Below are positions 1 to 9,341 of a DNA stretch of 64,000 bases, in pieces (position 1 is the stretch's first letter; the number at the start of each line of letters is the position of its first letter). The notes below the pieces were generated by a model. It saw only the letters and a list, made by a program, of their open reading frames with translations. It searched no databases and was not told where the DNA came from. Origin of the DNA: Mesotoga prima MesG1.Ag.4.2 (GTDB taxonomy: Bacteria > Thermotogota > Thermotogae > Petrotogales > Kosmotogaceae); the NCBI RefSeq assembly GCF_000147715.2, contig NC_017934.1, positions 1,116,001 to 1,180,000 on the forward strand, given 5' to 3'. Position numbers and translations under genes: made by a program.

Positions 1-2236
1 TTGCCAGTCCGTAGGAAGAGATTCCGTATATTATAGAGAAGTTTATCATCTTCCCTATTCTTCTCTGCTCTTCACTTACTTCGCTTTCTTTAATTCCGTA
101 AAGATTTGATGCCGTTAAACTGTGTACATCTTTGTCGTTTTTAAAAGCGTCAAGAAGCTGCTTGTCCTGGCTTAGGTGTGCGAGAATCCTAAGTTCGATC
201 TGGGAGTAATCTGCGCTCACAATCTTCCAGCCCTTCTTCTGAGGAATGACGCATTTCCTGATTTCTTTTCCCTCTTCGTCCCTAATGGGTAGATTCTGCA
301 TATTTGGGTTGCTGCTTGACAGTCTTCCCGTCCCCGTTCCCGTCTGGTGATAGCTGGTGTGAATTCTTCCTGTCACTTTGTTGACGAGTTCGGGAAGCGA
401 GTCCAGGTAAGTCGATTTCAGCTTCTGGTACTTCCTATAATCGAGGAGCTTCTGCACCGCAGGATGTTCATCTGCGATTTCTTCCAAAGCGTCGGCGCTC
501 GTCGAGTAGGAGCCACCCTTCGTTTTTTTTGAAGGTGTGAGGCCAAGTCTTTCAAAGAGAACCTTCCCAACCTGTGAAGGGGAGTTGGGATTGAACTGCT
601 CTCCCGTAAGGTCAAACAACTCCTCGAGGATTTTATCGAGAATCTTTCCGTACTTCTCTGAAAGGTTTTTGAGCGAAGGAACGTCGAAGTAAACACCATT
701 TAGTTCGAGGTCGGCAAGCACCGGAATTAGTGCCAGTTCGACCTTTCTAAATATCTCTTCAAGTTCCTGTTCATATATCTTTTTTCTAAGAACCGAAGAA
801 AGCCTGAGCGAAATATCCGCGTCCTCCACCGAATAGCGTGCAGCCTCTTCCAGAGGTACCTTGGTGAAATCATCGCCCAGTTGATTTTTCTTCATTAGAT
901 CCTCGAATTTTATCGTTTTGTACCCGAGGAATTTCATCGCTAGCTCATCGAGATTGAACCTCTTTGCATCTGGAGAAAGGAGATAAGCAGCCAGCATCGT
1001 GTCAAAGTCGGGAACAACTGGATGGATACCGTTGACTGCTAAGACAGAATAATCGAATTTCAAATTCTGCCCGATTATCTTAGTCGATCTATCTTCAAGA
1101 AGCTTCTTAAGATTTTTCAGGACATAGTCTCGGTCTGCCTGCCACCCGTCAGACTCGTGTGCAATCGGAATGTAGTAACCGGACCCCTCATCGATGGAAA
1201 TCGAGACTCCTACGATCTTCGCGCAATGAGGATCGAGAGAGGAAGTCTCAAGATCTATTGCAAATATTGGGTTGGAAACCAGTTTCTCGAAAAGCCTCTC
1301 GAGTTCATTTTCGCTCTTGACTAGTCTGTATCCATCTATCTCTGCAAAAGAATCATCGGCCTTATCGGTTAGGTTGAATTCATTCATCATAGATGAGAAT
1401 TCGAGTTTTAGGAAGATCTTTCGCAAATCGTTCTTTCTGAAACCCTCATACTTTATGTCGTCGAGCTCTATGTTCAGATCCTCATTGTCAAGTAGCTTTA
1501 CAAGCTCCATCGAAAGTTCAAGCGAGCTTCTGCCGTCTATCAACTTCTTTCTCAGTCCAGGGCTGAGTTTCCTGATGTTTGCATAGATTCCTTCGATGTC
1601 ACCGTATTCTTTGAGAAGCTTCTGGGCGGTCTTTATTCCGATTCCTGGAACACCGGGTATGTTATCCGACGAATCCCCTGCGAGAGATAGAAGAGCATGG
1701 AGCCTTTCCGGTTCCAGTTCATACCTGGACAAGACCTTCTCTCTGTCGTAGAGATCGAGATCCGTAAGACCCGTAACGAATCGCAATATGTGAACCTTGT
1801 CGTCCACCAGCTGAAGAAGGTCCTTATCGCCAGTTATTACAAGTACTTCGTCTACTTTATCACGGTACTTCTTCGCAGCCGTTGCGACGATATCGTCGGC
1901 TTCGATTCCGGCTATCGAAAGAAACTTTATGCCGAAGGCCTCGACAAGTTCCGGTACGTCCTTAAGTTGTGCGACAAGGGCATCTGGCATAGCTTCCCGA
2001 GTTGCCTTGTATGATTCGTAAGCCACATGACGCTTCGTCAATTCTTTGCGGTCAAAAGCGAAGATAGCATAGTCTCCATTCTTCATTCTCTCTCGAGTGA
2101 ATTTCGACAACATCCTCGCCGTTCCAAAGAGAGCGTTAGTTGGTTCACCTTTGGAGTTTGTAAGAGTTACATCTATCCCGTAGTAACCACGGTAGAAGAT
2201 TGCAGTTCCATCAAAGAGATAAAGTTTCCCGGGCAT
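1..2236 (-). CDS. polA: DNA polymerase I, N-terminal 745 residues (runs off the left edge)
   Basis: Replication and repair polymerase. The 5'-nuclease domain (about residues 1-290) shows the Asp9 metal ligand, GIEADDIVAT, ITGDKDLLQL and the helix-hairpin-helix GVPGIGIKTAQ. The 3'-5' exonuclease domain carries FAIDLETS (Asp328, Glu330), QNLKFDYS and YSVEDAD, so proofreading should be active. The polymerase domain has motif A SADYSQIELR (Asp676) and motif B RRIGKMINFSIIYG before the sequence ends; about 150 C-terminal residues, including motif C, lie outside the window. The ATG at 2234-2236 shares one base with the stop of the upstream gene (TAATG), so the two are translationally coupled in one operon with tatD and ychF. 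Confidence 0.97.
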   Translation of the reverse strand, partial: MPGKLYLFDGTAIFYRGYYGIDVTLTNSKGEPTNALFGTARMLSKFTRERMKNGDYAIFAFDRKELTKRHVAYESYKATREAMPDALVAQLKDVPELVEAFGIKFLSIAGIEADDIVATAAKKYRDKVDEVLVITGDKDLLQLVDDKVHILRFVTGLTDLDLYDREKVLSRYELEPERLHALLSLAGDSSDNIPGVPGIGIKTAQKLLKEYGDIEGIYANIRKLSPGLRKKLIDGRSSLELSMELVKLLDNEDLNIELDDIKYEGFRKNDLRKIFLKLEFSSMMNEFNLTDKADDSFAEIDGYRLVKSENELERLFEKLVSNPIFAIDLETSSLDPHCAKIVGVSISIDEGSGYYIPIAHESDGWQADRDYVLKNLKKLLEDRSTKIIGQNLKFDYSVLAVNGIHPVVPDFDTMLAAYLLSPDAKRFNLDELAMKFLGYKTIKFEDLMKKNQLGDDFTKVPLEEAARYSVEDADISLRLSSVLRKKIYEQELEEIFRKVELALIPVLADLELNGVYFDVPSLKNLSEKYGKILDKILEELFDLTGEQFNPNSPSQVGKVLFERLGLTPSKKTKGGSYSTSADALEEIADEHPAVQKLLDYRKYQKLKSTYLDSLPELVNKVTGRIHTSYHQTGTGTGRLSSSNPNMQNLPIRDEEGKEIRKCVIPQKKGWKIVSADYSQIELRILAHLSQDKQLLDAFKNDKDVHSLTASNLYGIKESEVSEEQRRIGKMINFSIIYGISSYGLA

Positions 2237-2577
2237 TACTCTGCCTCCAATTCGTCGAGAAGCTCAACGGCCCTCCTGAAGTGAGGAATAACTATCGAAC
2301 CCCCGACTATCAAAGCTACGTTGAGCGCTTCCATTATCTCTTCTCTACTGGATCCTGTTGCCTTGCATTGAATTATGTGATAAGCAATACAATCGTCACA
2401 CCTGAGAACGGCCGAAGCCACAAGGCCCATCAACTCTTTAGTTTTCGAATCCAGTGCACCATCCTCGTATACAGCACCGTCCAGCGAGAAGAAACGCTTC
2501 GTATCTATGTTACCAGTTTCAATGATTCTCTTGTTCATCCTTTCTCGAAAACTTCTGAAATCTTCAAGTCTTCCCAT
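2236..2577 (-). CDS. AhpD/carboxymuconolactone decarboxylase-family protein
   Basis: A 113-residue all-helical protein of the AhpD-like superfamily. The signature CxxC....H is present as Cys60-Asp-Asp-Cys63 followed by His67, the arrangement of a redox-active disulfide with proton relay in peroxidase-type members. This makes a thiol-dependent peroxidase or disulfide reductase role likelier than ring-fission decarboxylase activity, but the substrate is unknown. The Shine-Dalgarno AGGAGG overlaps the tatD stop codon, and the gene overlaps the polA start by one base. Placement between a DNA-repair nuclease and polA suggests co-expression but not function. Confidence 0.85.
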   Translation of the reverse strand: MGRLEDFRSFRERMNKRIIETGNIDTKRFFSLDGAVYEDGALDSKTKELMGLVASAVLRCDDCIAYHIIQCKATGSSREEIMEALNVALIVGGSIVIPHFRRAVELLDELEAE

Positions 2578-2585
2578 ATTTCCTC

Positions 2586-3383
2586 CTAAAGTGAGATAGA
2601 GAATAGTCTCAATGCGTTGTTTAAGAGGTTTTCCGAACAGCTGATCGGCGAAATTCCTTTCTGATTCGCAATCTCCTTTATGACATAGCCAACGTAATAG
2701 GGCTCGTTTCGTTTGCCTCTGAATGGGACCGGCGGAAGATAAGGACAGTCGGTTTCACAAACGAGTCTGTCAAGAGAGATTTGCCTAACTACCTCTCTGA
2801 GCCCTTCATTCTTTTTATACGTTAACGGCCCGCCGATTCCGAGAAAGAATCCCATCTGCACGAACTTTCTCGCATGCTCCAGGTCAGCGGAAAAGGCGTG
2901 TATTACTCCCTTGAAGTGTCCAAATTCCTTGAGTATTTCGTAAGCTTCCGAGTAGGCCTCCCGAACGTGTACCACTACAGGAAGATCCAGTCTGGCCGCC
3001 AACTCAAGCTGTTCTTTGAAGGCTCTTACCTGATCTTCAACAGGAGAAAGATTCCTGAAGAAATCAAGTCCTATCTCGCCAACAGCAACGCCTTTATCAT
3101 TCAGAAGCAAAGTCTCTAATTTGATAAGACCCTCTTTATCAAGCCCGCTGCTGTCATGAGGATGAACTCCGGCAGAGAAGAAAGCATTCCTCAGTCCTTC
3201 AACGGTTCTGAAGGCCCTTTCGGAGTCATCTACATTTGTTCCGATCTCAACTAGAAGAGATACCTCTTCATCTTCAATCTGCCTGATTACTCTATCTCTA
3301 TCTGAATCAAACTGAGGAAAGGAGATGTGTGCGTGAGTGTCGACAAGCTTTAGAGAGGAGAAATCAGGCGTTGGCTCTGACAT
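2586..3383 (-). CDS. tatD: TatD-family metal-dependent DNase
   Basis: TIM-barrel amidohydrolase-fold nuclease of the TatD family, about 265 residues (usual length 255-265). Metal ligands are visible: DTHAH near the N terminus, Glu in VGEIGLDFF, His in VVVHVRE, His in VIHAFS and Asp in CETDCPYLPP. TatD enzymes are 3'-5' exonucleases or deoxyribonucleases linked to DNA repair. I chose the ATG at 3383 (MSEPTPDF) because GGTGA lies eight bases before it; an ATG at 3398 would add five residues but has poor spacing. The start overlaps the end of ychF by 20 bases. Confidence 0.93.
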   Translation of the reverse strand: MSEPTPDFSSLKLVDTHAHISFPQFDSDRDRVIRQIEDEEVSLLVEIGTNVDDSERAFRTVEGLRNAFFSAGVHPHDSSGLDKEGLIKLETLLLNDKGVAVGEIGLDFFRNLSPVEDQVRAFKEQLELAARLDLPVVVHVREAYSEAYEILKEFGHFKGVIHAFSADLEHARKFVQMGFFLGIGGPLTYKKNEGLREVVRQISLDRLVCETDCPYLPPVPFRGKRNEPYYVGYVIKEIANQKGISPISCSENLLNNALRLFSISL

Positions 3384-4443
3384 GAAAGATGTCACCATCC
3401 TTCACGATCTCCTCCTTGCCGACGATCTTAACCATGCCTTTTGCCTTTGCCTCCTGCATGCTCCCTACCGTCATGAACTCATCATATGGTATCACTTCTG
3501 CCCTGATGAAACTCCTCTCCAGATCCGTGTGTATCTTCCCCGCAGCAGCCTTTGCCGGAGTATTTTTCTTTATTGTCCATGCCCTTACTTCATCTTCGCC
3601 GACTGTCAAGAAGGAAATCAAACCCATATGCTCATAGACAACTCTCGATAACCTCTCAATTCCGCTTTCAAAGATTCCAAGCTCTTCCATGAAAATCTCC
3701 CTGTCCTCCTCGGATAGTTCCATAAGTTCTGACTCTATCTTTCCCGAGAGTTCAATGTGCGCGAAGTTTCTTTCACTTATCCTTTGAAGAAGGGTCTCAC
3801 GTTCGGGGTAATCATTAGCGGAGAACTGATCCTCATCAAGGTTGATGGCGACGATTATCGGCTTCGCTGTGAAGAGGGCAAGCGAACCGAGGAGTTTCAA
3901 ATCATCCTCAGCAAGTTCAAGTTGCGATGCGAAACTGTTCTCGTCGAAGCCCTTCTCGATGAGGTGGAGAAGCTCAGTCTCCCTTTCTTCGTCGGCAGAT
4001 AGCTTTCGTTTCTTCTTCGCTTCTTCAAGTCTTAAGAGTCTGCCCTCTACTACTTCCATGTCTCTTACGAGAAGCTCGGTCTCAATCGTCTCCAATTGCT
4101 TGACGGGAGTGTAGGCTCCGGTAGGCCAAGGAACTGATGTGTCTTTGAAGGCTCGGACAACGGCCATAACGGCCTCTGAATTCTGAATAAACTGGAGAAT
4201 ACGATTCTTCTCCTTCTGATTTGCCGCAAGATCGTAACCGGGGATATCGGTGAATGACACTGTTGCATATACTGTCTTTTTTGGATTGAAGATTTTCGAA
4301 AGTTCATCTACTCTTCTGTCGTGTACTTTCGCAACGGCCGTATGAGCCTCGTTCTTGTGACTGGAATGGGGTTCGACACCAGTTAGGAGGGTGAACAGCG
4401 TGCTTTTCCCGCTCAACGGTAGACCAAAGATGCCTATCTCCAT
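3364..4443 (-). CDS. ychF: YchF/Ola1-type P-loop ATPase
   Basis: Universally conserved TRAFAC-class nucleotidase that binds ribosomes and prefers ATP; 359 residues, normal length. N-terminal G domain has P-loop GLPLSGKST, switch II DIPGY and the G4-like INLDE; a coiled-coil helical insert follows, then the C-terminal TGS domain ending in VKDGDIFHVRANA. The P-loop is unusual, since family members normally read GxPNVGKST. The ATG at 4441-4443 is preceded by AAGGAGG at ideal spacing; the earlier in-frame ATG at 4464 lies upstream of that ribosome site and is unlikely. First gene of the ychF-tatD-ahpD-polA unit. Confidence 0.95.
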   Translation of the reverse strand: MEIGIFGLPLSGKSTLFTLLTGVEPHSSHKNEAHTAVAKVHDRRVDELSKIFNPKKTVYATVSFTDIPGYDLAANQKEKNRILQFIQNSEAVMAVVRAFKDTSVPWPTGAYTPVKQLETIETELLVRDMEVVEGRLLRLEEAKKKRKLSADEERETELLHLIEKGFDENSFASQLELAEDDLKLLGSLALFTAKPIIVAINLDEDQFSANDYPERETLLQRISERNFAHIELSGKIESELMELSEEDREIFMEELGIFESGIERLSRVVYEHMGLISFLTVGEDEVRAWTIKKNTPAKAAAGKIHTDLERSFIRAEVIPYDEFMTVGSMQEAKAKGMVKIVGKEEIVKDGDIFHVRANA

Positions 4444-4627
4444 AACAACGCCTCCTTTTGACAAATCTATATTATCAGAATAGGGGCTGCAATGGGAAGC
4501 CAGATTAAAACAAGTGAGGGAAGATAAGGGTCCTGTAAAGTCTCTTCACCCATGAAATAGATTCACTGCAGAACGCCGTAGTGAAATTAAACACTGCTCA
4601 AATGTAGCTTGGAATTGAAAAAAGGGG

Positions 4628-5311
4628 CTACACTGTGTGACCGCTTATCCTCTTCAGGGCGGCTCTGTCCAGAATCCTTATCTGTCTTCCGTCCTGCTTG
4701 ATTAGCCCCTGCGCAACAAACTCAGAGAAGACCCTTGACAGGGAGGGTCTGGCCACTCCAAGAGCGCCAGCAAGCTCTTCCTTCGTAGTCTTCAATTCGA
4801 ACTCATCTCCCAGATCGTCACTTTGTCTGAGAAGAAAGTTTGCCAACCTTTGATTCAGAGTGTTCAAAGAGAGCATCCACACCTTTTCTGCCAGAGTAGT
4901 CAGTCTGTCTCCCATATCCCTTAGCAGGTTTCTCAAAAAGACCTCATACTCCTTACAAAGCCAGAGAATCCCGTCTCTTTCGATGTAGAGAATCGCACTT
5001 TTCGCCGTAGAGACGATATCCACGGGAAGATGATTCTCTGTAGCGAAGAGAAAGCCGGAAGCAAGTATAGACGGAGCCTCCATTGTTTCAATCGTAATGA
5101 CCTTGCCGGAAAAATCCTGCATTTGTGCCTTTGTCTGTCCTTGAAGAAGGACAAGCATTTCATCACAGACTGAGTTCTGTTCTTCGATAAGTTCTCCGGG
5201 AAGGAAGAAACTGATCCTGTGCTTCACATTTTCGAAGATCCTTTCTAGTTCGCCAACCCTAATTCCTCCAAATAAAGTGCATCTTCCAAGATTGAAAATT
5301 AAAGGATTCAA
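4628..5311 (-). CDS. Crp/Fnr-family transcriptional regulator
   Basis: 227 residues: N-terminal cyclic-nucleotide-binding-like beta barrel (about 15-120), long dimerisation helix, and a C-terminal winged helix with ELAGALGVARPSLSRVFSEF as the helix-turn-helix. The barrel lacks an obvious cAMP-binding RxS motif, and there is no N-terminal cysteine cluster for an Fnr iron-sulfur centre, so the effector is unknown. Translation starts at TTG 5309-5311 with GGGGGTG four bases upstream. It is transcribed divergently from the HAD/sugar ABC operon across about 245 bp and is a candidate regulator of it, which is inference from position only. Confidence 0.9.
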   Translation of the reverse strand: MNPLIFNLGRCTLFGGIRVGELERIFENVKHRISFFLPGELIEEQNSVCDEMLVLLQGQTKAQMQDFSGKVITIETMEAPSILASGFLFATENHLPVDIVSTAKSAILYIERDGILWLCKEYEVFLRNLLRDMGDRLTTLAEKVWMLSLNTLNQRLANFLLRQSDDLGDEFELKTTKEELAGALGVARPSLSRVFSEFVAQGLIKQDGRQIRILDRAALKRISGHTV

Positions 5312-5556
5312 TAGACACCCCCGTGAAACGTCGATTCATTTTGATTATAACCAGATTAGTTGTTTTTTGGTGTTCGGTTTGTTGTTTTCGAGGAGTGTAA
5401 GTCTTAAGCGCTTGATTTTGGCATCCTTTAAATAGTATGATATTTTTAGTATACTTTGATATCTTCTTTAGGAGTTGTTGCGGGTCAGCATTTTAGCTAA
5501 TCTCAAGTTTTTGAGTCCGCAGCTTGTACTCTTGTAAAGACATAATGGAGGCAATC
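5312..5556. promoter_or_regulatory. Divergent intergenic region between the Crp-like regulator and the sugar operon
   Basis: AT-rich shared control region. A plus-strand candidate promoter reads TTGATT (5412-5417), 18-bp spacer, TATGAT (5436-5441) for the HAD/ABC operon. On the minus strand TATAAT (complement of 5344-5349) could be the -10 of the regulator gene, but its -35 is not convincing. No clear Crp-type palindrome was recognised. Confidence 0.4.
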
Positions 5557-6129
5557 TTGAGACTTTTCATATTCGATGTGGGTGGGGTTGTTGCAGAAAA
5601 TACAAGTGTGGTTCCGTCGATAAGCGGCTTTCTCGGTATCTCGAAAGAGGAGTTTGTGGAGATTGCGGAAATGGATAATCTCCTTGCTTTGCAGACGGGA
5701 AGAATCACGGTAGAGGAATTCGTTTACGTTTTCTCTCGAAAGCTCGGTAGACCGGTCCCGGGGAAAATCTGGGACATGTTTTTCAAACCGACTCCAATGG
5801 AGGAGACCGTCAGAATAATCGAGAGACTTCGAAGAAAATACAGGGTGGTTGCCGGCACAAATACAATCGAGTCACACTACGAAATACACAAGTCGCGGGG
5901 CGACTACGAAGTCTTCGACAGGGTATATGCATCACATTTGATCGGATATGCAAAACCAGACAAGGCATTTTACAGTCATATCCTTCGTGAAGAGAATTGC
6001 TGCGCAGAAGAAGCTTTCTTCACGGATGACACGAGAAAAAACGTTAAGGCCGCTGCCGAACTAGGAATTGTTTCTTATCATTTTACTGATTCAACAGCTT
6101 TAGAAAAAAGACTCAGAGAATACCTTTGA
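5557..6129 (+). CDS. HAD-superfamily hydrolase (YihX-like phosphatase)
   Basis: About 190 residues starting RLFIFDVGGVV, the first HAD motif. The usual second Asp is Gly (D-V-G), as in the YihX group of alpha-glucose-1-phosphate phosphatases. Motif III lysine is in YAKPDKAFY and motif IV is FFTDDTRKNV. The TTG at 5557 is preferred because TGGAGG (5546-5551) sits five bases upstream; the ATG at 5545 overlaps that ribosome site. It leads an operon with a sugar-type ABC transporter 28 bp downstream, so a sugar phosphate is a likely substrate (inference). Confidence 0.85.
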   Translation: MRLFIFDVGGVVAENTSVVPSISGFLGISKEEFVEIAEMDNLLALQTGRITVEEFVYVFSRKLGRPVPGKIWDMFFKPTPMEETVRIIERLRRKYRVVAGTNTIESHYEIHKSRGDYEVFDRVYASHLIGYAKPDKAFYSHILREENCCAEEAFFTDDTRKNVKAAAELGIVSYHFTDSTALEKRLREYL

Positions 6130-6157
6130 GTAACTTCACATCGAAAGGGGTGTTACT

Positions 6158-7498
6158 ATGAAAAGGCTTGGCGTAATTCTTCTAGTATTGCTAATGCTCG
6201 CGGTACCGATTTCTGCGCTTGGAAAGACCACCATCACCTGGTGGATCAACCCTTGGAGAATCGCACCTCCTGGCTTCCCGTCCGATAAGGCCCCAACGGA
6301 GGAGGACTTCCCGAAGTGGGCCGCTGAGGAGTTCATGAGACTTCATCCAGACGTTGAAGTCAAGTATGTCGTTGTTGGAAACACCGAATACTCTCAGAAA
6401 ATGGCTGCGGCCATTGCGACTGGGACCCAGCCTGACATCTTTAAGGGCCCCGTTTGGGATACCAGATGGGTCGAAGCGGGACTTCTGGAACCTATCGACG
6501 ACTACCTTACCGAAGAAGACCTTGCAGACTTCTATGAACTCGCTCTTGATGCAGGTTATGTCGATGGCAAGCATTACATCTGGCCGTGGAATCTCGGAAC
6601 AAACGGTATGGGAACGAGCATGCTTCTCTACACTCCAGACTTCGAAAAGGCCGGGGTCGATTGGCGCAAGATCGTTGAAGAAGGCTGGACTATGGAGGAG
6701 TTTGTGGAGATTGCGAAGAAGCTGACATGGGACTCCGATGGAGATGGAAAGATCGATCACTATGCGATCAGCTTTGGAGCACAGGATACCCACAACCTCA
6801 TGAATTTCATCTACGCACATGGTGCAAAGCTTATCAACGAAGATGAAAGTAAGGTCATCTTCAACTCACCAGAGGCAGTTGCCGGACTTCAGTTCCTTCT
6901 CGATCTGGTCGAAGTTCACGGAGTTGCACCTAGCGGAGTCGAGGCTATGGGTGTTTACGACGTAATTGGGAACTTTCACTCTCACAGAACCAGTATAGGT
7001 TTTGGCGGTCCTTACGAAATTGGAAGAATCACACGTTATGTAAAATCCGGCCAGCTTGCCGAAGCCTTCTACCCGGTGATTGCTCCGTTCCCTCATCTCG
7101 AAGGACATAAGGGCGTATCTTATGCATCTGCCAGTGGATTTGTCGTCTTCAAACAGAAGGATGAGGCAAAGAAGGAAGCCGTTATGGAGTTCGCTAGATT
7201 CCTGACGAACAAGGAAAACACCGCTCTTTTGGAAAGCCTTATATATCTCACTGCAAGAAAGTCTGTAAATGCCATGCTCTTCCAGAATGATGCTTACTTG
7301 AACGAGCAGGCTCAGACATTCGCAAGGATAATGGACGAGACTGGAATGGAGTTCTTTGGATCACAGAGCTTCCCTTGGTCTGAGATATCCAAGTTCTTCA
7401 CCAGCGCAATGCAGGGGGCTTTCGGAAAGACTAAGACAGCGCAGGAGGCCCTCGATGGCTTTGTAACCGAAGCCAACCGGGCACTCTCTTACTATTGA
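6158..7498 (+). CDS. Extracellular sugar-binding protein of an ABC importer (family 1)
   Basis: 446 residues with a clear signal peptide (MKRLGVILLVLLMLAVPISA, cleavage near residue 20-22) and no lipobox cysteine. The mature protein begins with the TTITWW type start of carbohydrate-binding proteins and has the family's aromatic-rich sequence, for example IWPWNLGTNGMG. It captures a sugar outside the membrane and hands it to the two permeases encoded next. AGGGG precedes the ATG. A strong stem-loop directly after the stop codon should favour high expression of this gene over the permeases. The exact sugar cannot be read from sequence. Confidence 0.93.
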   Translation: MKRLGVILLVLLMLAVPISALGKTTITWWINPWRIAPPGFPSDKAPTEEDFPKWAAEEFMRLHPDVEVKYVVVGNTEYSQKMAAAIATGTQPDIFKGPVWDTRWVEAGLLEPIDDYLTEEDLADFYELALDAGYVDGKHYIWPWNLGTNGMGTSMLLYTPDFEKAGVDWRKIVEEGWTMEEFVEIAKKLTWDSDGDGKIDHYAISFGAQDTHNLMNFIYAHGAKLINEDESKVIFNSPEAVAGLQFLLDLVEVHGVAPSGVEAMGVYDVIGNFHSHRTSIGFGGPYEIGRITRYVKSGQLAEAFYPVIAPFPHLEGHKGVSYASASGFVVFKQKDEAKKEAVMEFARFLTNKENTALLESLIYLTARKSVNAMLFQNDAYLNEQAQTFARIMDETGMEFFGSQSFPWSEISKFFTSAMQGAFGKTKTAQEALDGFVTEANRALSYY

Positions 7499-7518
7499 TT
7501 CTAATCAAATGAGTTGAA

Positions 7519-7556
7519 GGGAACAGCCTCTGCCCCAAGGGCCCGGGGCTGTTCCC
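7519..7556 (+). terminator. Intercistronic stem-loop after the binding-protein gene
   Basis: Perfect 10-bp inverted repeat: GGGAACAGCC (7519-7528) and GGCTGTTCCC (7547-7556) with an 18-base loop. There is no long T run (ATTT follows), so it looks like an mRNA-stabilising or partially terminating hairpin rather than a full terminator. The same arrangement occurs after the peptide-binding-protein gene at 28253-28276. Confidence 0.8.
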
Positions 7557-7576
7557 ATTTAATCGGGGTGGTCGAT

Positions 7577-8488
7577 TTGGAGCAAATTCCAGTTAAACCA
7601 ATAAAACGAAAGACTACGTTGAAAGACGTGTGGAAGGGCAGATCGGGATATCTCTTCATACTTCCGCACTTTGCCCTCTTTGCGATATTCTTCCTTGTAC
7701 CGGTTGGTTGGGGGATGTACCTGAGTATGTTTAAGTACAATGTCTTTTCTCAGACATTTGTCTGGTTCGACAACTACAAACGTATTCTCAGCGACTGGCT
7801 GTTTCTAAAATCCCTGAAAAACACCTTTATATACACTTTTGGAGTGGTTCCACTGTGGTTAGGAAAGGCCTTGCTTGTCACGGTTCTCATTTACCCGTTT
7901 AGAAAGAGCATCCAAACATTTTTCAAAGCAGCCTTTTATCTACCCCACGTCACTTCTACGGTCATTGTTTCCATGATTTGGCTTTGGGTTTTCAATCCTA
8001 ACTTCGGACTACTCAACTATTTTATGTCTTTGCTCGGTCTGGAACCAGTAGTATGGCTTGGAAGGTCCTTGACGGCAATGCCGTCCCTAATAATGATGCA
8101 GGTCATCATGGGTGGGGGTTCGACAATAGTGCTCCTCTCTGCGGCCATGGCATCGATACCAGAGTATTATTTTGAAGCTGCAACGCTTGAAGGGGCCAGT
8201 TCCTGGGCGATCTTCAGAAAGATTACCTTACCTCTCTTGAAACCGACTATTCTCTACTCTCTCGTAATGGGTACAATAGCGAATTTCCAGACCTTCTCGA
8301 ACATATACATTATGACGAGTGGCGGACCGGAATTCTCCACCACGACCGTTGCCTATTTGATTTACGAGACCGCCTTTAAGAACTATAATCTCGGCCTTGC
8401 TTCTGCAATGTCGATGGTTATGTTTGCGATACTGGTAGTTCTTGGAATAATCCAGTTCAAGTGGCTCGGCTCAAATGTGGAGTATTGA
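7577..8488 (+). CDS. Sugar ABC transporter permease, MalF/UgpA type
   Basis: Inner-membrane permease, about 303 residues with six predicted membrane segments. The EAA loop that contacts the ATPase reads EAATLEGASSWAIFRKITLP. The TTG at 7577-7579 is chosen as start because GGGGTGG (7565-7571) lies five bases upstream; an ATG at 7514 would place the N terminus inside the intercistronic hairpin and is rejected. It pairs with the MalG-type permease that follows 11 bp later. No ATPase is encoded in this operon, so a shared MsmX-type ATPase from elsewhere is expected (inference). Confidence 0.92.
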   Translation: MEQIPVKPIKRKTTLKDVWKGRSGYLFILPHFALFAIFFLVPVGWGMYLSMFKYNVFSQTFVWFDNYKRILSDWLFLKSLKNTFIYTFGVVPLWLGKALLVTVLIYPFRKSIQTFFKAAFYLPHVTSTVIVSMIWLWVFNPNFGLLNYFMSLLGLEPVVWLGRSLTAMPSLIMMQVIMGGGSTIVLLSAAMASIPEYYFEAATLEGASSWAIFRKITLPLLKPTILYSLVMGTIANFQTFSNIYIMTSGGPEFSTTTVAYLIYETAFKNYNLGLASAMSMVMFAILVVLGIIQFKWLGSNVEY

Positions 8489-8499
8489 GGTGATCGGCT

Positions 8500-9330
8500 G
8501 TGAAAGCGAAGACTAAGACTAACATAAAAAAGATAATTTCGCTGGTTATTTTGGCGGTGCTTGCATCACTTGCCTTCATTCCACTTTACTGGATGGTTGC
8601 AACGGCTTTTACGCAACCTTCACTGACTATGAAGTTTCCACCAGATATCATCCCTAAGAATCCAACTCTTCAGAATTTCAAGGATCTCTTCGAGAGAAAA
8701 ATAATTTTTAGATGGACTCTAAATAGTTTTATTGTTGCCGGAACGGTTACTCTTGCTCAGATTTTCGTCTGTGCAATGGCAGGCTACGCTCTCGCGAAGA
8801 AGAAATTCCCTGGAAGCAAGGTGATATTCTCGATATATATCGCATCGATGATGATACCAACCCAGGTAACCCTTGTGCCCCTGTACATCTTGATATCGAA
8901 AATGGGGATGGTGGACACTTATCAGGCGCTGATTCTGCCCGCTATTGCCGCGCCTTTTGGAGTCTTCCTTATGAGACAGTTCATGGTATCTGTACCCACA
9001 GAGATTATCGAAGCGGCAAGAATTGACGGCGCAAGCGAGTTCAAAACCTTTGCGAAGATCATTGTCCCGATTTCTAAACCGGCTATGGCTGTTCTAGGAA
9101 TATTCACATTCATGGGACAGTGGAACAGCTTCTTGTGGCCACTTATAGTTACGAACACCTCCGAGATGCGAACCCTTCAGGCCGGTCTTTCTCTTCTCCA
9201 GGAGCAGGTACCGATGCAGTATTCATACCTTATGGCAAGCGCTACATACTCGGCCATACCGATGATCATAGTTTTCCTTGCCTTCCAAAAGTATTTCTTG
9301 AAAGGGATAACGGTAGGAGCGATAAAGTGA
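8500..9330 (+). CDS. Sugar ABC transporter permease, MalG/LacG type
   Basis: 276 residues, six membrane segments, first one LVILAVLASLAFIPLYWMVA. EAA loop EAARIDGASEFKTFAKIIVP. The start is GTG at 8500-8502 with GAGGTGAT five bases upstream. It forms the second half of the transmembrane channel with the upstream MalF-type protein. Only 11 bp separate its stop from the NlpC/P60 gene start. Confidence 0.93.
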   Translation: MKAKTKTNIKKIISLVILAVLASLAFIPLYWMVATAFTQPSLTMKFPPDIIPKNPTLQNFKDLFERKIIFRWTLNSFIVAGTVTLAQIFVCAMAGYALAKKKFPGSKVIFSIYIASMMIPTQVTLVPLYILISKMGMVDTYQALILPAIAAPFGVFLMRQFMVSVPTEIIEAARIDGASEFKTFAKIIVPISKPAMAVLGIFTFMGQWNSFLWPLIVTNTSEMRTLQAGLSLLQEQVPMQYSYLMASATYSAIPMIIVFLAFQKYFLKGITVGAIK

Positions 9331-9341
9331 AGGAGTGGGCC

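Noticed and set aside
4628-5311. Assignment as cAMP receptor protein Crp
   Set aside because: No cAMP-contact signature is visible; only family-level naming is justified.
7501-7560. Full transcription terminator after the sugar-binding protein gene
   Set aside because: Strong stem but no T run, and the permease genes follow in the same direction; treated as a stabilising or partial stem-loop.
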